From Rhodococcus sp. B7740 (GTDB taxonomy: Bacteria; Actinomycetota; Actinomycetes; Mycobacteriales; Mycobacteriaceae), in contig NZ_CP010797.1 in the NCBI RefSeq assembly GCF_000954115.1, forward strand, positions 3,410,001 through 3,474,000: a DNA stretch of 64,000 nucleotides, written 5' to 3'. The translations under genes and the position numbers were made by a program. Below, piece by piece: positions 8,870 to 17,730 of the stretch. Every line of letters starts with the position of its first letter. Within the stretch, counting starts at the first letter, position 1. The notes beneath the pieces were generated by a model. The model saw only the letters and a list, made by a program, of their open reading frames with translations. It was not told where the DNA came from and ran no database searches.

Positions 8870-10447
8870 ATGAGCCCTGCACTCTTCGTGCAGCAGGGAC
8901 GGAACCATCGCGTCATCGCATCAGCCGTTGGCGCACTGTCACTTTCGTTGATCGTGAGCGGCTGCACAGTCGCCAACTCCAACAACGGTGGAGCCGCTCG
9001 CGCCGACACCCTGCGCATCGTTCTGCCGCAGGAACCGCCGACCCTCGAGGCGTGCGATGTCTCGCTCACGTCGGTCGGGGTCGTCACCCGCTCGAACATC
9101 ACCGAGCCCCTCATGGAACGCAACCCCAGCACCGGCGATCTCGAGCCCAAGCTCGCCGACTCGTGGGAACAGACCTCCGACACGGAGTGGACGTTCGCGA
9201 TCCACCCCGGCGTGACCTTCAGCGACGGCAGTCCCTTCGAAGCCGAGGACGCCGCGTTCTCCATCGACCGCACGGTCAATTCGGAACTGGGCTGCAACGT
9301 CGAAGGTTATGTGTTCGGTGACGCGAACCTGGTGGTGAACGCGGTCGATCCGATGACACTGACTGTGCAGTCCCCGGAACCCGACCCCATCCTGCCGCTA
9401 CGTCTGTCGTTCGTCGAGATGGTCCCACGCACAGCCAGCTACACCGAGCGCGTGCGTGAACCGATCGGAACGGGACCGTTCGCGATCGAACGCTGGGACT
9501 ACGGACAGAAGCTCTCGCTCGTACGCAACGAGACCTACTGGGGTCCGAAGCCCGAGTACGCCAGGGCCGAATACCAGTGGCGCAGCGAGGGAAGCGTCCG
9601 CGCCTCGATGGTGACCAACGGCGAGGCCGAGATCGCGACATCGGTCGGCCCGGAGGACGGGGCAGGTGACCTGGGAGTCGCTTACCCCAACAACGAGACG
9701 ACGGCGCTCCGCATCCAGGCGGCGCAACCGCCGCTGGACGACATGCGGGTGCGGCAGGCGATCAACTACGCGATCAACCGCGGCGGCATCGTCAAAGCGC
9801 TGTTCCGCGGACTCGGCTCGCCCGCAGCACAACTCATCTCCGAGGGCGTCGTGGGATTCAACGAGGACTTGACGCCGTGGCCCTACGACATGGACCGGGC
9901 CCGCACGCTGATCGACGAGGCCCGCGCCGACGGCGTACCCGTGGACACCGAGATTCGACTCATCGGGCGCACCGGACAGTTCCCCAAGATCAACGAAACA
10001 GTCGAGGTGATCCAGAACTCGCTGTCCAAGATCGGCATGAACGTCAAGATCGAAATGATGGATGCCGCCGGCACTGCCGAATATCAGGAACGCCCGTTTC
10101 CGGACGTCGGGCCCTACCTGCTGGTCATTCAGCACGGTAACCAGGCCGGCGACTCGGCCTTCACCGTCGACCAGTACTTCACCAGCGACGGATTCCAGAG
10201 CGCCTACGGCACAGCGGAATTCGACAGAGAGATCGCCGCGGCGGGCGCACTGACCGGAGAAGACAGGCAGGACGCGTACGCGCAGGTGTTCGCCGACGAA
10301 CCGAAGGACATCATGCAGATGGCCTACATCGCGCACATGAACGGTGTGCTCGCCAAGGCGTCCTCGGTCGACTACACCCCCAACTCGGCCACGGTCGACG
10401 AAATGCATCTCGCCGCGATGACTCGCGCCGATACCGAGAGGCCCTGA
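8870..10447 (+). CDS. ABC transporter substrate-binding lipoprotein, family 5 (peptide/nickel type)
   Basis: 525 residues. A hydrophobic signal ends in the lipobox LIVSGC with lipidated Cys32, so the protein is membrane-anchored outside the cell. The mature part has SBP_bac_5 signatures: LRIVLPQEPPTLEACD, KLADSWEQTSD, WTFAIHPGVTFSDGSPFEAED and IGTGPFAIERWDYG. Family 5 proteins bind oligopeptides, dipeptides, nickel chelates or other solutes, and the specificity is not visible. The ATG at 8870 has GGAGG six bases upstream; an earlier in-frame ATG would put the signal about 70 residues in. It is the first gene of a six-gene operon and is one base from the next start. Confidence 0.93.
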   Translation: MSPALFVQQGRNHRVIASAVGALSLSLIVSGCTVANSNNGGAARADTLRIVLPQEPPTLEACDVSLTSVGVVTRSNITEPLMERNPSTGDLEPKLADSWEQTSDTEWTFAIHPGVTFSDGSPFEAEDAAFSIDRTVNSELGCNVEGYVFGDANLVVNAVDPMTLTVQSPEPDPILPLRLSFVEMVPRTASYTERVREPIGTGPFAIERWDYGQKLSLVRNETYWGPKPEYARAEYQWRSEGSVRASMVTNGEAEIATSVGPEDGAGDLGVAYPNNETTALRIQAAQPPLDDMRVRQAINYAINRGGIVKALFRGLGSPAAQLISEGVVGFNEDLTPWPYDMDRARTLIDEARADGVPVDTEIRLIGRTGQFPKINETVEVIQNSLSKIGMNVKIEMMDAAGTAEYQERPFPDVGPYLLVIQHGNQAGDSAFTVDQYFTSDGFQSAYGTAEFDREIAAAGALTGEDRQDAYAQVFADEPKDIMQMAYIAHMNGVLAKASSVDYTPNSATVDEMHLAAMTRADTERP

Positions 10448-10448
10448 C

Positions 10449-11378
10449 ATGTTCAGATTTCTCCGCAGACGGATCTACACCAGCCTCGTTCCGCTGTTCG
10501 TCGTCCTGCTCGGCGTGTTCTTCCTCGCTCGGCTCACCGGCGACCCCACCAGCCTGTACCTACCCGAGTCGGCAACTCAGGCCCAGCGCGAGGCGTTCCG
10601 CGCCACCAACGGCTTCGATCAGCCGGTGCTGACGCAGCTGCTGGACTACTTCAAGGGCGTCGTGCAACTCGACTTCGGGCAGTCGCTCCGTACCGGCGAG
10701 GACGCGTCGGCGATGGCACTGCGCGCATTCCCGGCGACACTGCAGCTGGCGTTCGCGACGATGTTCCTCGCGATCCTCGGCGCCGTGATCATCGGCTGCT
10801 GGGCCGCGTACCGGCCCAACTCGCTGGCCGATCGCATCTCGAGCCTGCTGTCGATGACCGCAGCCAGCATTCCCGATTTCTGGTTCGCCATCATGGGCGT
10901 CTACGTCTTCGCCATCCTGTTCGGCTGGCTGCCCACCTCCGGTGTCGACAACGGAATGCTCTCCTGGATACTGCCGATCGCGACTCTGCTCATTCGTCCC
11001 CTCGGAGTCCTCACCCAGGTGGTGCGCGGCGCAATGGTCTCGGCACTGTCGGCACCGTACGTGCGACTCGCGAGAAGCAAAGGGGCAGGCGATCTCCGGG
11101 TCGTCACCCACCACGCCCTGCGTAACGCAGCCGCACCGGCGCTCACGGTCGCAGGCGACCTGATGGTGGGTCTCGTCAACGGAGCGGTGGTCGTCGAGGC
11201 CATCTTCGGCTGGCCGGGCATCGGAAAACTGATGATCGACGCCATCCTGCAGCGCGACTTCGCGGTTCTCCAGGCGGCCGTGCTGTTGACGGCGGTGTCC
11301 ATCTTCGTGCTCAACATCGTCATCGACGCCTGCTATGCACTGCTCGACGCCCGGGTTCGCGACAAGGTGAAGGTCTAG
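10449..11378 (+). CDS. ABC transporter permease, DppB-like
   Basis: 309 residues. It opens with the DppB/OppB N-terminal segment (FLRRRIYTSLVPLFVVLLGVFFLARLTGDP) containing the first membrane helix and a periplasmic-type loop. Five further helices include the coupling-helix region YVRLARSKGAGDLRVVTHHALRNA, which contacts the ATPases. It starts one base after the binding protein stop. It pairs with the DppC-like permease downstream to form the import channel. Confidence 0.93.
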   Translation: MFRFLRRRIYTSLVPLFVVLLGVFFLARLTGDPTSLYLPESATQAQREAFRATNGFDQPVLTQLLDYFKGVVQLDFGQSLRTGEDASAMALRAFPATLQLAFATMFLAILGAVIIGCWAAYRPNSLADRISSLLSMTAASIPDFWFAIMGVYVFAILFGWLPTSGVDNGMLSWILPIATLLIRPLGVLTQVVRGAMVSALSAPYVRLARSKGAGDLRVVTHHALRNAAAPALTVAGDLMVGLVNGAVVVEAIFGWPGIGKLMIDAILQRDFAVLQAAVLLTAVSIFVLNIVIDACYALLDARVRDKVKV

Positions 11379-11387
11379 GAGAAACTG

Positions 11388-12374
11388 ATGTCACTCGACT
11401 TCGAAGCACCGAAAACGTCCGAGCCCGAGGATGTTCCACCCCAGAGTCCGGTGGAAGCCCGCAAGGCGTCGGCCCCGCTGTGGAAGCTGCTGCTACGCGA
11501 CAGGGTCGCCACCGTCGCCGCCGCGATCCTGGTGCTGGTCTTCCTCACCGCGGTCTTCGGCCCGATGCTGGTCGGCGACTCGGCGACCGATCAGGACCTC
11601 GACCGCTCCAACCTGCCACCGTTCACCCTCGACACCGGGTGGATGAACATCCTCGGCACCGATCCACTGGGCCGCAGCATGCTCGCCCGGTTGATCGTGG
11701 CCAGTAGAACCACACTCTCGGTTGCCGTTCCGGCCGTCATCCTCTCGGCGATCATCGGCTCGTTCATCGGTATGTGGGCCGGCTTCCATCGAGGCTGGCG
11801 CGAGACCGCGGCGATGCGCGTTGCCGACGTGATCCTGAGCTTCCCGTCCCTGCTGATGGCGGTCGTCGTGCTCTACGTGTTCTCCCCCAGCGCCGCCAAC
11901 ATCGTTCTGGTCCTGACGGTCACCCGCATCCCGATCTACCTGCGCACCGCCCGCGCGGAGTCGGCCGAGCTGCAGAGTCGGTTGTTCGTCGATGCCGCAC
12001 GAACATTCGGCGCGAAGAGCGGATCGGTGATCAGACGCCACGTGGCCCCCATCCTGCTACCGACCCTGCTCACCGTCGCGACCCTGGACTTCTGCTTCGT
12101 CATTCTCGCCGAGTCGTCACTGAGCTTCCTCGGCATCGGCATTCAGCCGCCGGACGTCTCGTGGGGCCTGATGGTCTCGCAGGGCCGCACCTACCTGCAG
12201 ACCGCGTGGTGGCTCTCGTTCTTCCCCGGTCTGGCCATCGTGCTGACCACCGTCTCGGCCACCGTGCTCGCCGCCTGGGCGCGCATCGCCACCGATCCAG
12301 CGCAGCGCTGGCGACTCAATGTGCCCCGCTCCAAGCGATCTCGCCTGCTCCCCGTACGAAAGGTCGTCTCATGA
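11388..12374 (+). CDS. ABC transporter permease, DppC-like
   Basis: 328 residues. A cytoplasmic tail of about 35 residues precedes the OppC_N helix (VATVAAAILVLVFLTAVFGPML) and the LGTDPLGRSMLARLI motif typical of DppC proteins. The coupling segment RLFVDAARTFGAKSGSVIRRHVAP and the FLGIGIQPPDVSWGLMV signature follow. It starts nine bases after the DppB-like gene, and its stop overlaps the next start (ATGA). It is the second half of the channel for the solute bound by the lipoprotein at 8870. Confidence 0.93.
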   Translation: MSLDFEAPKTSEPEDVPPQSPVEARKASAPLWKLLLRDRVATVAAAILVLVFLTAVFGPMLVGDSATDQDLDRSNLPPFTLDTGWMNILGTDPLGRSMLARLIVASRTTLSVAVPAVILSAIIGSFIGMWAGFHRGWRETAAMRVADVILSFPSLLMAVVVLYVFSPSAANIVLVLTVTRIPIYLRTARAESAELQSRLFVDAARTFGAKSGSVIRRHVAPILLPTLLTVATLDFCFVILAESSLSFLGIGIQPPDVSWGLMVSQGRTYLQTAWWLSFFPGLAIVLTTVSATVLAAWARIATDPAQRWRLNVPRSKRSRLLPVRKVVS

Positions 12375-13390
12375 GCGCACCGGCAACCGCACCTCGACGC
12401 GCCGATACCGGCAGCGTGGCCCTGGACGTGCGTGGACTGACCGTCGATCTGCGGACCCCGTCCGGCGTCATCCGCGCCGTGGACGACGTCACCTTCACCG
12501 CCCGCCGCGGCGAAACCCTGGCCCTGCTGGGTGAATCCGGCTGCGGCAAGTCCATGACGGCACAAGCCATCGTCGGGTTGCTCGAACCGATCGCAGACAT
12601 CACCGGCGGTTCGGTCGAGATGGGCGAGATCGACCTGGTGACGGCCAAGACCAAGGTGCGACGCACGGTCGCGGCCACCGAACTGGCCATCGTCTTCCAG
12701 GACGCACTGACCGCCCTCAATCCGGTCTACACCGTGGGAACCCAACTGGCCGAACCGTTTCGGATCCATCGCGGCATGTCCGGCAAGCAGGCACGAGCGG
12801 AGGCCATCGCGCTGATGGCCCGCGTGGGTATTCCCGAGCCCGAATCCCGTGCCGACTCCTATCCCCACCAGTTCTCCGGCGGCATGCGTCAACGCCTGCT
12901 GATCGCGATGGCCGTCGCACTGAGTCCGTCGGTACTGCTCGCCGACGAACCGACCACCGCCCTCGACGTGACGGTGCAGGCACAGATCATGGCGCTGCTC
13001 AAGGAACTACGCACCGAACACGACATGGCCGTCGTACTCATCACCCACGATCTCGCCCTGGTGGCCGAGGAGGCCGACCGAGTCGCGATCATGTACGCGG
13101 GCAACGTCGTCGAGACCGGACCGGTGTCCGAGGTGTTCGGCGCACCGCGACACCCGTACACCAAAGGCCTGTTGGATTCGGTACCCGTCCAGGCAGTCCG
13201 CGGTGAGGATCTGAAGTCGATCGGCGGCACCCCACCGGACCTGCACTCCATTCCCGACGGGTGCGTCTATCAGGCCCGCTGCCCGTTGGCCCGCGAGATC
13301 TGCATCAGTACTCGTCCCCCGCTCGAATCCGTCGGCAGCGGCCGGATGTCGGCATGCCACTTCCCGAACGAGGTATCCAGCCATGTCTGA
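12371..13390 (+). CDS. ABC transporter ATP-binding protein, DppD-like
   Basis: 339 residues. Walker A is GESGCGKSMTAQ (about 54-65), the signature is FSGGMRQRLLIAMAL-like (FSGGMRQRLLIAMAVALSP) and Walker B is VLLADEPTTALDV. The C-terminal oligopeptide-transporter extension GCVYQARCPLAREIC carries the cysteines that in relatives can coordinate an iron-sulfur cluster. The ATG at 12371 overlaps the permease stop by four bases. The 3' end overlaps the next ATPase by eight bases. Confidence 0.93.
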   Translation: MSAPATAPRRADTGSVALDVRGLTVDLRTPSGVIRAVDDVTFTARRGETLALLGESGCGKSMTAQAIVGLLEPIADITGGSVEMGEIDLVTAKTKVRRTVAATELAIVFQDALTALNPVYTVGTQLAEPFRIHRGMSGKQARAEAIALMARVGIPEPESRADSYPHQFSGGMRQRLLIAMAVALSPSVLLADEPTTALDVTVQAQIMALLKELRTEHDMAVVLITHDLALVAEEADRVAIMYAGNVVETGPVSEVFGAPRHPYTKGLLDSVPVQAVRGEDLKSIGGTPPDLHSIPDGCVYQARCPLAREICISTRPPLESVGSGRMSACHFPNEVSSHV

Positions 13391-14378
13391 GCAACTGTTG
13401 ACCGTCCGCGGCCTGAACAAGACCTTCGACGTCGGCCGCGGCAAGCTCCGCGCCCTCGACGCCATCGACCTGGACCTGCGACGCGGTGAAACCCTCGGCC
13501 TCGTCGGCGAATCCGGCTGCGGCAAGTCCACTCTCGCGCGCACCCTCATGATGCTCGAACGACCCGACTCGGGCACCGTCGCGTTCGACGGCACGGATCC
13601 GTTCGCGCTGCGCGGCAAGGAACTGCTCGCGTGGCGTCGGCGGGTACAGATGGTCTTCCAGGACCCGTACGGTTCGCTCAACTCGCGAATGACCGCCGGG
13701 GACATCATCGGCGAGCCATGGCGAACCCACAAGAGCCTGTACAGGACTCGACGCGACCGCTCCGCGCGCGTACGTGAGCTGCTGCATCTGGTGGGTCTTC
13801 GGCCGAGCGACGAGAACCGCTTCCCGCAGGAATTCTCCGGCGGTCAACGACAACGCCTCGGCATCGCGCGCGCTCTGGCACTGAACCCCGACGTGATCAT
13901 CTGCGACGAGCCGGTCTCCGCACTCGACCTCTCGGTACAGGCGCAGGTGCTCAACCTGCTCAACGACCTGCAGAAGCAACTCGGCATCTCGTACGTGTTC
14001 ATCTCGCACGACCTGTCGGTCGTCCGACACGTCGCCGACCGCGTCGCGGTGATGTACCTCGGCCGCATCGTCGAATCCGGGCCCACCGAAGCAGTGTTCG
14101 ACCGTCCGGCTCACCCGTACACAGCGGCATTGATGTCGGCCGCACCCACACTCGACGCGTCGACGCGCGGGACGAAGATCCTGCTGAAGGGCGAGGTACC
14201 GTCGCCGCTGAACCCGCCGTCGGGATGCCGATTCCGCACGCGCTGCTGGAAGGCGACCGAGCTGTGCGCCAGTGAGGCACCCCCGGTGGCGCTCGACGCC
14301 GACGAGGCCGATCACATCGCCGAATGCCATTACCCGCTCGCAGCAGGCAATCTCGGCCTCGTCGCTGCCGGGACGTGA
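13383..14378 (+). CDS. ABC transporter ATP-binding protein, DppF-like
   Basis: 331 residues. Walker A is GESGCGKSTLAR, the signature is FSGGQRQRLGIARALALNP and Walker B is VIICDEPVSALDLS. The C-terminus has the same Cys-bearing oligopeptide extension (GCRFRTRCWKATELCAS). It forms the nucleotide-binding heterodimer with the DppD-like subunit. It overlaps that gene by eight bases at the start, and its stop shares a base with the TauE-like start (TGATG), so the whole set is translationally coupled. Confidence 0.93.
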   Translation: MSEQLLTVRGLNKTFDVGRGKLRALDAIDLDLRRGETLGLVGESGCGKSTLARTLMMLERPDSGTVAFDGTDPFALRGKELLAWRRRVQMVFQDPYGSLNSRMTAGDIIGEPWRTHKSLYRTRRDRSARVRELLHLVGLRPSDENRFPQEFSGGQRQRLGIARALALNPDVIICDEPVSALDLSVQAQVLNLLNDLQKQLGISYVFISHDLSVVRHVADRVAVMYLGRIVESGPTEAVFDRPAHPYTAALMSAAPTLDASTRGTKILLKGEVPSPLNPPSGCRFRTRCWKATELCASEAPPVALDADEADHIAECHYPLAAGNLGLVAAGT

Positions 14379-15115
14379 TGTCGACACACCTGAGCATCAC
14401 CGGCTTCGTCGTCGTCGCCCTGGCCATCTTTTTCGCATCGGCGATGCAGGCGTCGATCGGATTCGGCATGGGCATGCTCGCCGCGCCGATCGTGGCGATC
14501 GTCGACCCCGGCCTCATCCCGGCAACCCTGATCATGCTCGCCGTCGTCGTCAGTGTGCTCGTGCTGGTTCGCGATCGCACTGCCCTCGACCTCTCGGGTG
14601 CCGGGTGGGCGCTCGCCGGTCGCCTCCCCGGTTCGGCGGTGGGCGCATTGCTGCTCGTCCTGCTGCCCGAACGCGGACTGGCGATTCTGCTGGCACTGGT
14701 GGTGCTGGGCGGTGTCGCACTGACGTCGTTCGGCTGGGTCCCCCTGCCGCACAGACGAAATCTGATGGTGGCCGGGGCCGCGTCGGGAATTCTGGGAACG
14801 GCCACCTCCATCGGCGGGCCGCCGATGGCGCTGGTGTGGCAACGCAACACCGGGGCCGAGCTGCGCAGCACCATGAGCTGCTTCTTCCTCGTCGGCTCAC
14901 TCATCTCGCTGGCGGTGCTGGCAGTGGCCGGGGCAGTGGACACCCACACCGCCACGCTGTTCGTGTTCCTGGCCCCGGCGACTGTTCTCGGCTTTCTGCT
15001 GTCGCGGGTGGTCAATCGAGTTCTCGATCGCCGACGCCTGCGGATCATCGCGATCACCGTCTCCGCCGTCGGCGCGCTCGTGCTCGTCGCCCAGCAAGTT
15101 CTCACCCTGTTGTGA
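14378..15115 (+). CDS. TauE/SafE-family membrane exporter
   Basis: 245 residues with about seven to eight hydrophobic helices and the TauE/SafE pattern: FFASAMQASIGFGMGMLAAPIVAIVDP at the start and a second half-repeat with GTATSIGGPPMALVW. The family includes proposed sulfite or sulfoacetate exporters and many of unknown substrate. Coupling to the peptide-type importer (TGATG junction) suggests it exports a by-product of what that system imports, which would fit a sulfonate or sulfur-containing solute. That is inference from position only. Confidence 0.8.
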   Translation: MSTHLSITGFVVVALAIFFASAMQASIGFGMGMLAAPIVAIVDPGLIPATLIMLAVVVSVLVLVRDRTALDLSGAGWALAGRLPGSAVGALLLVLLPERGLAILLALVVLGGVALTSFGWVPLPHRRNLMVAGAASGILGTATSIGGPPMALVWQRNTGAELRSTMSCFFLVGSLISLAVLAVAGAVDTHTATLFVFLAPATVLGFLLSRVVNRVLDRRRLRIIAITVSAVGALVLVAQQVLTLL

Positions 15116-15164
15116 GACTCGACGCGTCACGTGTCGCATCGGCTCCATTGGGTAGTCGGTCCGA

Positions 15165-16238
15165 ATGACTACGAACAACACGCGCGCGCTGATCGTCGGT
15201 GCCACCGGTATTTCCGGGCAGGCCCTGTGCCGCGCCGCACTCGATGCAGGCTGGACCACCTACGGACTGAGCCGCAGCGGCAGTGTCCCCATCGACGGCG
15301 TCGTCCCCGTGGCGGCCGATCTGCTCGACCCGGCCTCGCTCGAGGAAGCACTGAAGGACGTCCGCCCCGAGGTCGTGTTCTTCACCGCCTGGATGAAGAA
15401 GGACTCGGAGCAGGAGAACATCGAGGTCAACTCGGCAACTCTGCGCAACGTGCTGAACGTGCTCGGCCCCCTCGACTCGGTGAAGCACGTCGCGTTGATG
15501 ACCGGACTCAAGCACTACCTCGGACCGTTCGACGCCTACGGCGAGTCCGTGATGGCCGAGACCCCGTTCCACGAGACCGAGGATCGACTCGACACCCCCA
15601 ACTTCTACTACGCGCAGGAGGACGAACTGTTCGCCGGTGCCGAGAAGTTCGGATTCGGCTGGAGTGTGCACCGCGCCCACACCATCTCCGGCTTCGCCGT
15701 CGGCAACGCGATGAACATGATGCTCACGCTGTCCGTGTACGCGTCGATCTGCAAGGAACTCGGCGAGAAGTTCGTCTTCCCCGGCTCCGAGACACAGTGG
15801 AACGGGCTCACCGACCTCACCGATGCCGACCTGCTCGCCGAGCAGATGGTGTGGGCCGCAACCGACGACAACGGACACAACGAGGCGTTCAACATCGCCA
15901 ACGGTGACGTCTTCCGCTGGCGCTGGCTGTGGCCGCAGTTCGCCGCGCACTTCGGCGTCGAGCCCGAGGGCTTCGACACCGAGCCGCGCCCCCTCGAACC
16001 CCGCATGTCCGACGCGGCCGCCGCGTGGAAGCGCATCGCCGACAAGCACGATCTGGCCGAAAGCGACGTCACCCGGCTGGCGTCGTGGTGGCACACCGAC
16101 GGTGACCTCGGCCGCGACATGGAATGCCTGACCGACATGAACAAGTCCAAGAAGGCAGGGTTCCTGGGCTTCCGATCCACCCCGGATGCCATCGCCTCGG
16201 TGATCCAGCGTTACCGGGATGCGCGCCTGATTCCCTGA
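15165..16238 (+). CDS. SDR family oxidoreductase, PRISE (progesterone 5-beta-reductase/iridoid synthase-like)
   Basis: 357 residues. The dinucleotide motif GATGISG (11-17) replaces the usual GxxGxxG spacing of classical SDRs and is typical of the PRISE group. Its catalytic Tyr lies in NFYYAQEDELF (about 145-155) and VALMTGLKHYLGPFD is the matching strand with a Lys. PRISE enzymes reduce activated C=C bonds of enones with NADPH; bacterial members are mostly uncharacterised. It starts 49 bp after the TauE-like gene on the same strand but without overlap, so co-transcription is possible but uncertain. It converges with xylB. Confidence 0.83.
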   Translation: MTTNNTRALIVGATGISGQALCRAALDAGWTTYGLSRSGSVPIDGVVPVAADLLDPASLEEALKDVRPEVVFFTAWMKKDSEQENIEVNSATLRNVLNVLGPLDSVKHVALMTGLKHYLGPFDAYGESVMAETPFHETEDRLDTPNFYYAQEDELFAGAEKFGFGWSVHRAHTISGFAVGNAMNMMLTLSVYASICKELGEKFVFPGSETQWNGLTDLTDADLLAEQMVWAATDDNGHNEAFNIANGDVFRWRWLWPQFAAHFGVEPEGFDTEPRPLEPRMSDAAAAWKRIADKHDLAESDVTRLASWWHTDGDLGRDMECLTDMNKSKKAGFLGFRSTPDAIASVIQRYRDARLIP

Positions 16239-16240
16239 AT

Positions 16241-16310
16241 GCCTGCGGCAGTGGTGCGGTTAAGTGCTCTCTGCGGCATTCAACCGCGCCACTGCGGCTC
16301 CGCCGCATAC
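16241..16310. repeat. Composite palindromic repeat, copy 1
   Basis: Arms 16248-16261 (GCAGTGGTGCGGTT) and 16282-16295 are complementary with one mismatch. A short hairpin with GCGGC arms follows (about 16294-16307). Positions 16241-16267 match the reverse complement of 33884-33910 at 26 of 27 bases. The right arm overlaps the last codons and stop of xylB. There is no U-tract, so it is better read as a repeat than as an ordinary terminator. Confidence 0.75.
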
Positions 16311-17692
16311 TCGGCGTAGCGCTCCCGCACCGCCGGGGTCGGGTCGGCCTCGTAGGACTGGGACGGTGCCTGTGCCCAGGTCGGCGGCTCAGTGGTGCCG
16401 GCCAACGTCCACGCGGCCTGACGCGCGGCACCGTCGGCGACGTATTCACCCGGCTCGGGCACGGTCACCGGAACTCCGAGAATCGCCGGAGCCAATGCCC
16501 GCAACGCGGCGGACTTCGCGCCGCCGCCGATGAGTAGCACCCGTTTCGTCTCCACACCTTGTGCACGCAGGTGGTCGATACCGTCGGCCAAACCGCACAG
16601 CAGTCCCTCGATTGCGGCGCGCGCCAGGTGGCCGGGCGTCGAATTGTTCAGTCGCAGGCCGTGAATCGCGCCGGATGCATCGGGACGGTTGGGGGTGCGC
16701 TCACCCTCGAGGTACGGCACCAACACCAGGGCATCGCTGGTCGTCGACAGCGCCAACCGAGACAGTTCGTCGTGGTCGACGCCCAGTAGACGCGCTGTCG
16801 CATCGAGCACCCGGGCAGCGTTGAGGGTGCATACCAACGGCAACTGCCGGCCGGTGGCGTCGGCGAATCCGGCGACCAGACCCGAACCATCGGCTGCCGC
16901 AACCGATGTCACGGCCGATACGACACCGGAAGTGCCCACCGAGACCACCACGTCACCGGGCTGGGCATCGAGGGCGAGGGCCGCGGCGGCGTTGTCTCCG
17001 GTACCCGGTCCGATCAGTGCACCGCTGCGGAGTCGGCCGATGGTCTCGTTCGGTGCCGCGACCCGCGGAAGCTGCGGGTTGCGGCCACGAAAACCCAACT
17101 GCAACAGATCGGTTCGATACTCGTTCGAGGCGGCGGAGAAGTACCCGGTGCCGCTGGCGTCGCCCCGATCCGTGGCCAGGGAATCGAGCCCCGATGCGCC
17201 GCCGAGCTCCCAGCTGAGCCAATCGTGCGGAAGACACACGGCCGCAGTGCGATCGGCGTTCTCCGGCTCGTGATCGGCGAGCCAGCGCAGCTTGGCTACG
17301 GTGATCGAGGCCAACGGAACCACTCCGACGGCGTCGGCCCACGCCTGCCCGCCGTCGACGCCGGTCTCCTTCCCCAACTCCGACACCAAGTCGGTTGCGG
17401 CCTGCGCCGACCGAGTGTCGTTCCACAGCAGAGCGTTACGGACCACAGTTCCCGTCTCGTCGAGACACACCATGCCGTGTTGCTGCGCACCGACCGATAC
17501 TGCGTCCACATCGTCGAGTCCGCCTGCTGCCGCCACTGCCTCGTCGAGCGCATCCTTCCAGCGCTGCGGGTCGATCTCGGTGCCGTCGGGATGGGAGGCT
17601 CGCCCCTGGCGCACCAACTCTCCCGATTCGGCATCACGAACGAATACTTTGCACGATTGGGTGGAGGAGTCGATTCCTGCAACGAGAGCCAC
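16280..17692 (-). CDS. xylB: Xylulokinase (FGGY carbohydrate kinase)
   Basis: 470 residues. It phosphorylates D-xylulose to xylulose 5-phosphate. It has the FGGY start [17 protein letters not shown], the motif QQHGMVCLD (about residue 75-83, the xylulose-site loop), [25 protein letters not shown], and the C-terminal [21 protein letters not shown] chose the GTG at 17692, which has AAAGGA upstream and gives the usual [12 protein letters not shown] start; an ATG at 17716 is an alternative. No xylose isomerase or pentose importer lies nearby, so the role may be in another pentulose route. Its last codons lie in a palindromic repeat. Confidence 0.88.
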   Translation of the reverse strand: MALVAGIDSSTQSCKVFVRDAESGELVRQGRASHPDGTEIDPQRWKDALDEAVAAAGGLDDVDAVSVGAQQHGMVCLDETGTVVRNALLWNDTRSAQAATDLVSELGKETGVDGGQAWADAVGVVPLASITVAKLRWLADHEPENADRTAAVCLPHDWLSWELGGASGLDSLATDRGDASGTGYFSAASNEYRTDLLQLGFRGRNPQLPRVAAPNETIGRLRSGALIGPGTGDNAAAALALDAQPGDVVVSVGTSGVVSAVTSVAAADGSGLVAGFADATGRQLPLVCTLNAARVLDATARLLGVDHDELSRLALSTTSDALVLVPYLEGERTPNRPDASGAIHGLRLNNSTPGHLARAAIEGLLCGLADGIDHLRAQGVETKRVLLIGGGAKSAALRALAPAILGVPVTVPEPGEYVADGAARQAAWTLAGTTEPPTWAQAPSQSYEADPTPAVRERYAEYAAEPQWRG

Positions 17693-17730
17693 GATGAGCG
17701 GTCCTTTCCTACGCAAGTGTGACTTGGACC

